A stretch of 34,456 nt of DNA from JAHJDO01 sp964437505 (GTDB lineage Bacteria > JAHJDO01). Both the position numbers and the translations under genes were made by a program. The notes under the pieces were generated by a model that was not told the origin of the DNA, ran no database searches, and worked only from the letters and a program-made list of their open reading frames with translations. Shown one piece after another: positions 31,484 to 34,456 of this stretch (within the stretch, counting starts at the first letter, position 1; each line of letters opens with the position of its first letter). The stretch lies in contig CAYTGU010000016.1 of the NCBI GenBank assembly GCA_964437505.1, positions 1 to 34,456 of the forward strand, written 5' to 3'.

Positions 31484-33739
31484 GTGAAAAGTCAAACTAG
31501 TCCTCTTATATACATCACTCTCCTATTCATCATAGGCATATTGTTTGAGACGTATCTACATATCCCTCTATTCTACAAAGCAATATGCATCCTTGTTCTT
31601 CTTTCGGGAGGAATAATTTGCTTTAGAAAGAAAAGGACCCCCCATGTTCTGGGGATAATCCTTCTTTACTGCTTAACGATCCCAATTGGTATGTTTTATG
31701 TCCAAATCCACTCATCCCTTCATCAACCAAACATCCAGGGTAGAGACGTTGCATTGCAACGTCTCTACAATACCGACATTCAAATTAAAGGCATAATAAT
31801 AAAAGACCCTGTAAGGCGAAGATTCTATACAAATATCGTTATATCTCCCGAACAAATTAATGACTTGCAAATCCCTAAAGGATTGATTCTTGTCAGAGTA
31901 AGCTCTTGCAATCTTAAGTTTAAATATGGTGATAAAGTTCAGGTATTTGGAAAACTTTCTCAACCATATTGGTCGGGAAACATAGGAACATTCAATTACG
32001 GAAAGTATCTGGAACGACATAACATATATGGAACAATGAAGATAAAAAATGCGGGGAATATAAAAATTGTTGCCAGGAATGAGGGGAATTTTATTATTGG
32101 CAAAGCATTTACTTTAAAGAACATGATAAAAATGATCAATAAACGAAGTTTACCAGATCCTCAGGCTGCAATGCTGAACGGAATTCTTCTGGGCATGCGG
32201 GAGAACATACCGCAACAGATTTTTGATATGTTTAGAAAGAGCGGCATAGTGCATATTCTTGCAGTGTCGGGTCTTCATGTTGGCCTGATTCTTCTTATGT
32301 TCTGGGGATTTCTGAAATTATGCAGAATTCCCAAAAAAGTCGCTGCGCTTATTCTGATATTATTAGTTACATTGTATTGTATGGTTACAGGTATGCGGGA
32401 TCCGATATTCCGCACAACCATAATGGCTTTAGCAGTATTAACGGCTATTATAATTGATAGAGAACAGAATCTTTATATCAGTATGTCATTAGCATGTCTT
32501 GTGCTTTTACTTATCAATCCATATAGCTTGTTTAATGCTGGTTTTCAACTCTCTTTTATAGCTACATTAGGAATTATTTGCCTTACTCCCATACTGAAAG
32601 AGTTAATACCTCTTGAAAGAATTAAATTAAAGCCTCGTTTTTTGTTTATTGCCTTTGCAGTGTCTCTATCAGCTCAGATAAGCGTTATGCCAATAGTCGC
32701 ATATCACTTTAATTACCTATCCTTATGGAGCATCTTTTCTAATATCCTAATACTTCCAATTGTTGCCTGTATATTAGCACTCGGATTGCTCGCATCTGTA
32801 TTTGGAATACTATGGATTAAGCTTGTCTATATATTCAGTATGCCAAATTGGATTCTGCTGACAATACTACTGCGAACAATAGAATTTTTCTCATCAATAG
32901 ACTTCATGTATCTGGAAATGCCAAAGCCATACATTGCAGATATCATTGGATATTACCTATTAATCGCATTTGCCTTATATGCACTTTATAACGGCATGAA
33001 AAACAGGAAGATATTATATGCCCTTGCACTTATTCTGGTAATTCTATTTTTATCTCCAAGAATAAAGAGCAGTTCCATTGAGGTTGTTTTTTCACATTCT
33101 CCAGACGGAGATATAGTGCTTATAAAGTTTCCTTGCGGGAGAACTCGAAATAAAACCATACTCATAACCAGTGATAGCAATAAATTTAATAATGTTGAAA
33201 AGGTAATCCAACCGCTTCTATGGGCAAAACATATCTCAAAAATTGACTATCTATTCCTGAATAGAGTAAGCGATGACCATCTAGGCACAATTGTTGATTT
33301 ATCAAAGCACTTTGATCTTAAACAAGTTCTGGATATTGCACAGTCCAAAAACTCGTTTACATACAAGAACTTCCGCAAATTCATTGAACATACCGGACTT
33401 ACATACAGAAATATTAAACATGAAGCCCCTATCCTCATCCCGATATCTATCGGGACTGGAATTAATTGTAGGATATATAACAGTAACCTTAAGCTATGCA
33501 TTGCGCCAGGTAATATAGAGCTTTTAATCACACCTGATTGTATGCATATACTCAGTATTAATGATAGAAAAATTCTAATTTACCAACACCCGTCTCAAAA
33601 GTTTTCAAAATACAAGCCTCCTATCATAAAAAAGAATATGGATGATAAAGATATCTATTGCACAGATACACATGGAACAATTTCAATAAAAATAAAGAAT
33701 AATAGAGTCAATATACTATGCTCAAAAAAAACTGGCTAA
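31484..33739 (+). CDS. comEC: ComEC/Rec2 DNA uptake channel protein
   Basis: A 751-aa polytopic protein of usual ComEC length. It has two N-terminal spans and a DUF4131-like OB region (FKYGDKVQVFGKLSQPYWSGNIGTFNYGKYL). The competence domain has LLGMRENIP, SGIVHILAVSGLHVGLI, FRTTIMALAVL and NAGFQLSFIATLGII. The C-terminal part (from about residue 535) resembles the metallo-beta-lactamase-like domain but is degenerate: LFLNRVSDDHLGT replaces the TH-x-H-x-DH zinc motif and keeps only D598 and H599. It should pass single-stranded DNA across the inner membrane. It starts at GTG without a Shine-Dalgarno. A 29-bp palindromic repeat is inserted in frame at residues 86-96. It overlaps a PLD-family gene. 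Confidence 0.92.
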   Translation: MKSQTSPLIYITLLFIIGILFETYLHIPLFYKAICILVLLSGGIICFRKKRTPHVLGIILLYCLTIPIGMFYVQIHSSLHQPNIQGRDVALQRLYNTDIQIKGIIIKDPVRRRFYTNIVISPEQINDLQIPKGLILVRVSSCNLKFKYGDKVQVFGKLSQPYWSGNIGTFNYGKYLERHNIYGTMKIKNAGNIKIVARNEGNFIIGKAFTLKNMIKMINKRSLPDPQAAMLNGILLGMRENIPQQIFDMFRKSGIVHILAVSGLHVGLILLMFWGFLKLCRIPKKVAALILILLVTLYCMVTGMRDPIFRTTIMALAVLTAIIIDREQNLYISMSLACLVLLLINPYSLFNAGFQLSFIATLGIICLTPILKELIPLERIKLKPRFLFIAFAVSLSAQISVMPIVAYHFNYLSLWSIFSNILILPIVACILALGLLASVFGILWIKLVYIFSMPNWILLTILLRTIEFFSSIDFMYLEMPKPYIADIIGYYLLIAFALYALYNGMKNRKILYALALILVILFLSPRIKSSSIEVVFSHSPDGDIVLIKFPCGRTRNKTILITSDSNKFNNVEKVIQPLLWAKHISKIDYLFLNRVSDDHLGTIVDLSKHFDLKQVLDIAQSKNSFTYKNFRKFIEHTGLTYRNIKHEAPILIPISIGTGINCRIYNSNLKLCIAPGNIELLITPDCMHILSINDRKILIYQHPSQKFSKYKPPIIKKNMDDKDIYCTDTHGTISIKIKNNRVNILCSKKTG
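31740..31768. repeat. 29-bp palindromic repeat inside comEC
   Basis: Arms GTAGAGACGTTGCA and TGCAACGTCTCTAC flank a single central T, giving a perfect palindrome. It reads in frame as GRDVALQRLYN (residues 86-96) in comEC. Palindromes of this type are common in intergenic regions of many bacteria and are unexpected inside a conserved gene. The palindrome is seen directly; its identity as a dispersed element is inferred. Confidence 0.8.
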
Positions 33740-34456
33740 TAATCTTAACAGGTGTGCTTTTAAGCTTTATACCCTGTCATGAACATATTACGACTAATAG
33801 GACGGCTAACAGAGCTGAAAGCTCTTTACTCAAAGATCATGATTCTATTTCCACATATTTCGGCCCAAAAGATAATCTAAGTGAGCAATTAATAAAATTG
33901 ATAAATCTATCTGAGAAAAATATCTATGGCGCATTCTATGGTCTGGAGCTTATTAAGGTTGCCTCTGCTTTGATAGATGCGAAAAACAGAGGAGTAAATG
34001 TACACTTAGTAATGGATAAAGGAAGAATAAATAGCCCCAGATCTCAATATGCTCTGTTGAGAAAACATATTAATATAAAGAGTACAAAACAATCAAGAGG
34101 CCTTATGCATAATAAGTTTTGTGTATTTGATAATAAGATTGTGTGGACAGGGTCTTATAACCCTACTTATAATGGGACATATTACAATAACAACAATGTG
34201 GTTGTTCTAAATTCGGAGGTACTGGCAGAAGATTTTATAGGGGAATTCCGCAGGATTTCCGGCTCTTTGGATTATAAAGACTACAGACGACATACCGCAG
34301 AGAAGGAAATAGCGGCCTTTTTCTCAAAAAAAGATAATTGTAAGCAGAAGATAATTCAGCTCTTAAATAATGCTGAGAAGAGTATCTGTTTTGCAAGTTT
34401 CATTTTTACAGATAAAGACATAGCAAAAGTTATTATATCTAAGCATAACAAAGGCA
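33718..34456 (+). CDS. Phospholipase D-family protein (partial, runs off the window)
   Basis: The frame starts at ATG 33718, inside the last 22 bases of comEC, and is open to the window end (246 codons). A signal-like hydrophobic start (LKKNWLIILTGVLLSFIPC) suggests export; IPC is only a poor lipobox. The first HKD motif is MHNKFCVFD (H-x-K-x4-D), followed by VWTGSYNPT. A second PLD half begins near residue 205 (KIIQLLNNAEKSICFASFIFTD) and is cut off. PLD-family members with this layout include nucleases (Nuc) and lipid-acting enzymes. Translational overlap with comEC makes a role in DNA processing during uptake attractive, but this is inference. Confidence 0.85.
   Translation, partial: MLKKNWLIILTGVLLSFIPCHEHITTNRTANRAESSLLKDHDSISTYFGPKDNLSEQLIKLINLSEKNIYGAFYGLELIKVASALIDAKNRGVNVHLVMDKGRINSPRSQYALLRKHINIKSTKQSRGLMHNKFCVFDNKIVWTGSYNPTYNGTYYNNNNVVVLNSEVLAEDFIGEFRRISGSLDYKDYRRHTAEKEIAAFFSKKDNCKQKIIQLLNNAEKSICFASFIFTDKDIAKVIISKHNKG

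Noticed and set aside
1..34456. tRNA, rRNA and CRISPR arrays
   Set aside because: I looked for cloverleaf-like segments and regularly spaced repeats and saw none; a covariance-model search would be decisive.

Overview
The window looks like chromosomal DNA of an AT-rich, anaerobic, Gram-negative-type bacterium. A single-chain pyruvate:ferredoxin oxidoreductase points to anaerobic metabolism. A heptosyltransferase, an O-antigen ligase-like protein and an AsmA-like protein point to an outer membrane with lipopolysaccharide. Type II-style pseudopilins (one with a terminal WVDGHVEG motif), HEAT-repeat proteins and PAS-LuxR regulators together recall uncultured PVC-related lineages such as Omnitrophota. 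That placement is inference from gene content only.

Layout. (1) 1-317 is the 3' end of a UvrD/PcrA helicase, convergent with everything that follows. (2) 289-9819, all minus strand, read from high to low coordinates: a RelE-type toxin-antitoxin pair, an AsmA-like membrane protein, a CCA/poly(A) tRNA nucleotidyltransferase, a GT4 glycosyltransferase, a PAS-PAS-LuxR regulator, an unusual EIIA(PtsN-like)-PilZ fusion, a second GT4, FxsA and a third GT4. (3) 9820-14404 is a looser accessory stretch. It holds dispersed repeats, a nucleotide-cyclase-like protein, a large secreted protein of unknown function, a membrane-anchored TPM protein and a divergent small XRE regulator. (4) 14405-25682 is a long minus-strand array that probably starts at a promoter near 25653-25682. 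It encodes three pseudopilins, three membrane-anchored HEAT-repeat proteins, a secreted permuted NlpC/P60-like (YiiX-type) protein with an Ig-like region, then a heptosyltransferase, an O-antigen ligase, a glycosyltransferase and a polysaccharide deacetylase. (5) 25856-29768, plus strand, carries nifJ followed one base later by panD. (6) 29765-30693, minus strand, is a tightly overlapping trio: a stand-alone DnaA-domain-IV-like protein, a zinc-ribbon protein and a PilZ protein. (7) 30774-34456, plus strand, has a truncated and an intact XRE regulator, comEC, and a phospholipase D-like protein that runs off the window.

How the genes may work together. Much of the window concerns cell-surface polysaccharide and envelope building: five glycosyltransferases, ligase, deacetylase and AsmA. 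Signalling domains are interleaved with it: two PilZ proteins, a PAS-LuxR regulator and a PTS-type EIIA. The clearest regulatory signal is a promoter architecture found twice, at 3905-3976 (minus) and 30904-30975 (plus). Each has a 23-bp palindrome (AATGGGTA, 7-base loop, TACCCATT), exactly 20 bases, a -35, 17 bases and a -10. One copy drives the EIIA-PilZ gene and overlaps the stop codon of the PAS-LuxR gene; the other drives the intact XRE gene. This suggests a small regulon, possibly of the PAS-LuxR protein itself. Other points of interest are the pseudopilin/HEAT/papain-like module, a palindromic repeat inserted in frame in comEC, and an XRE-TPM pair sharing an operator-like promoter spacer.
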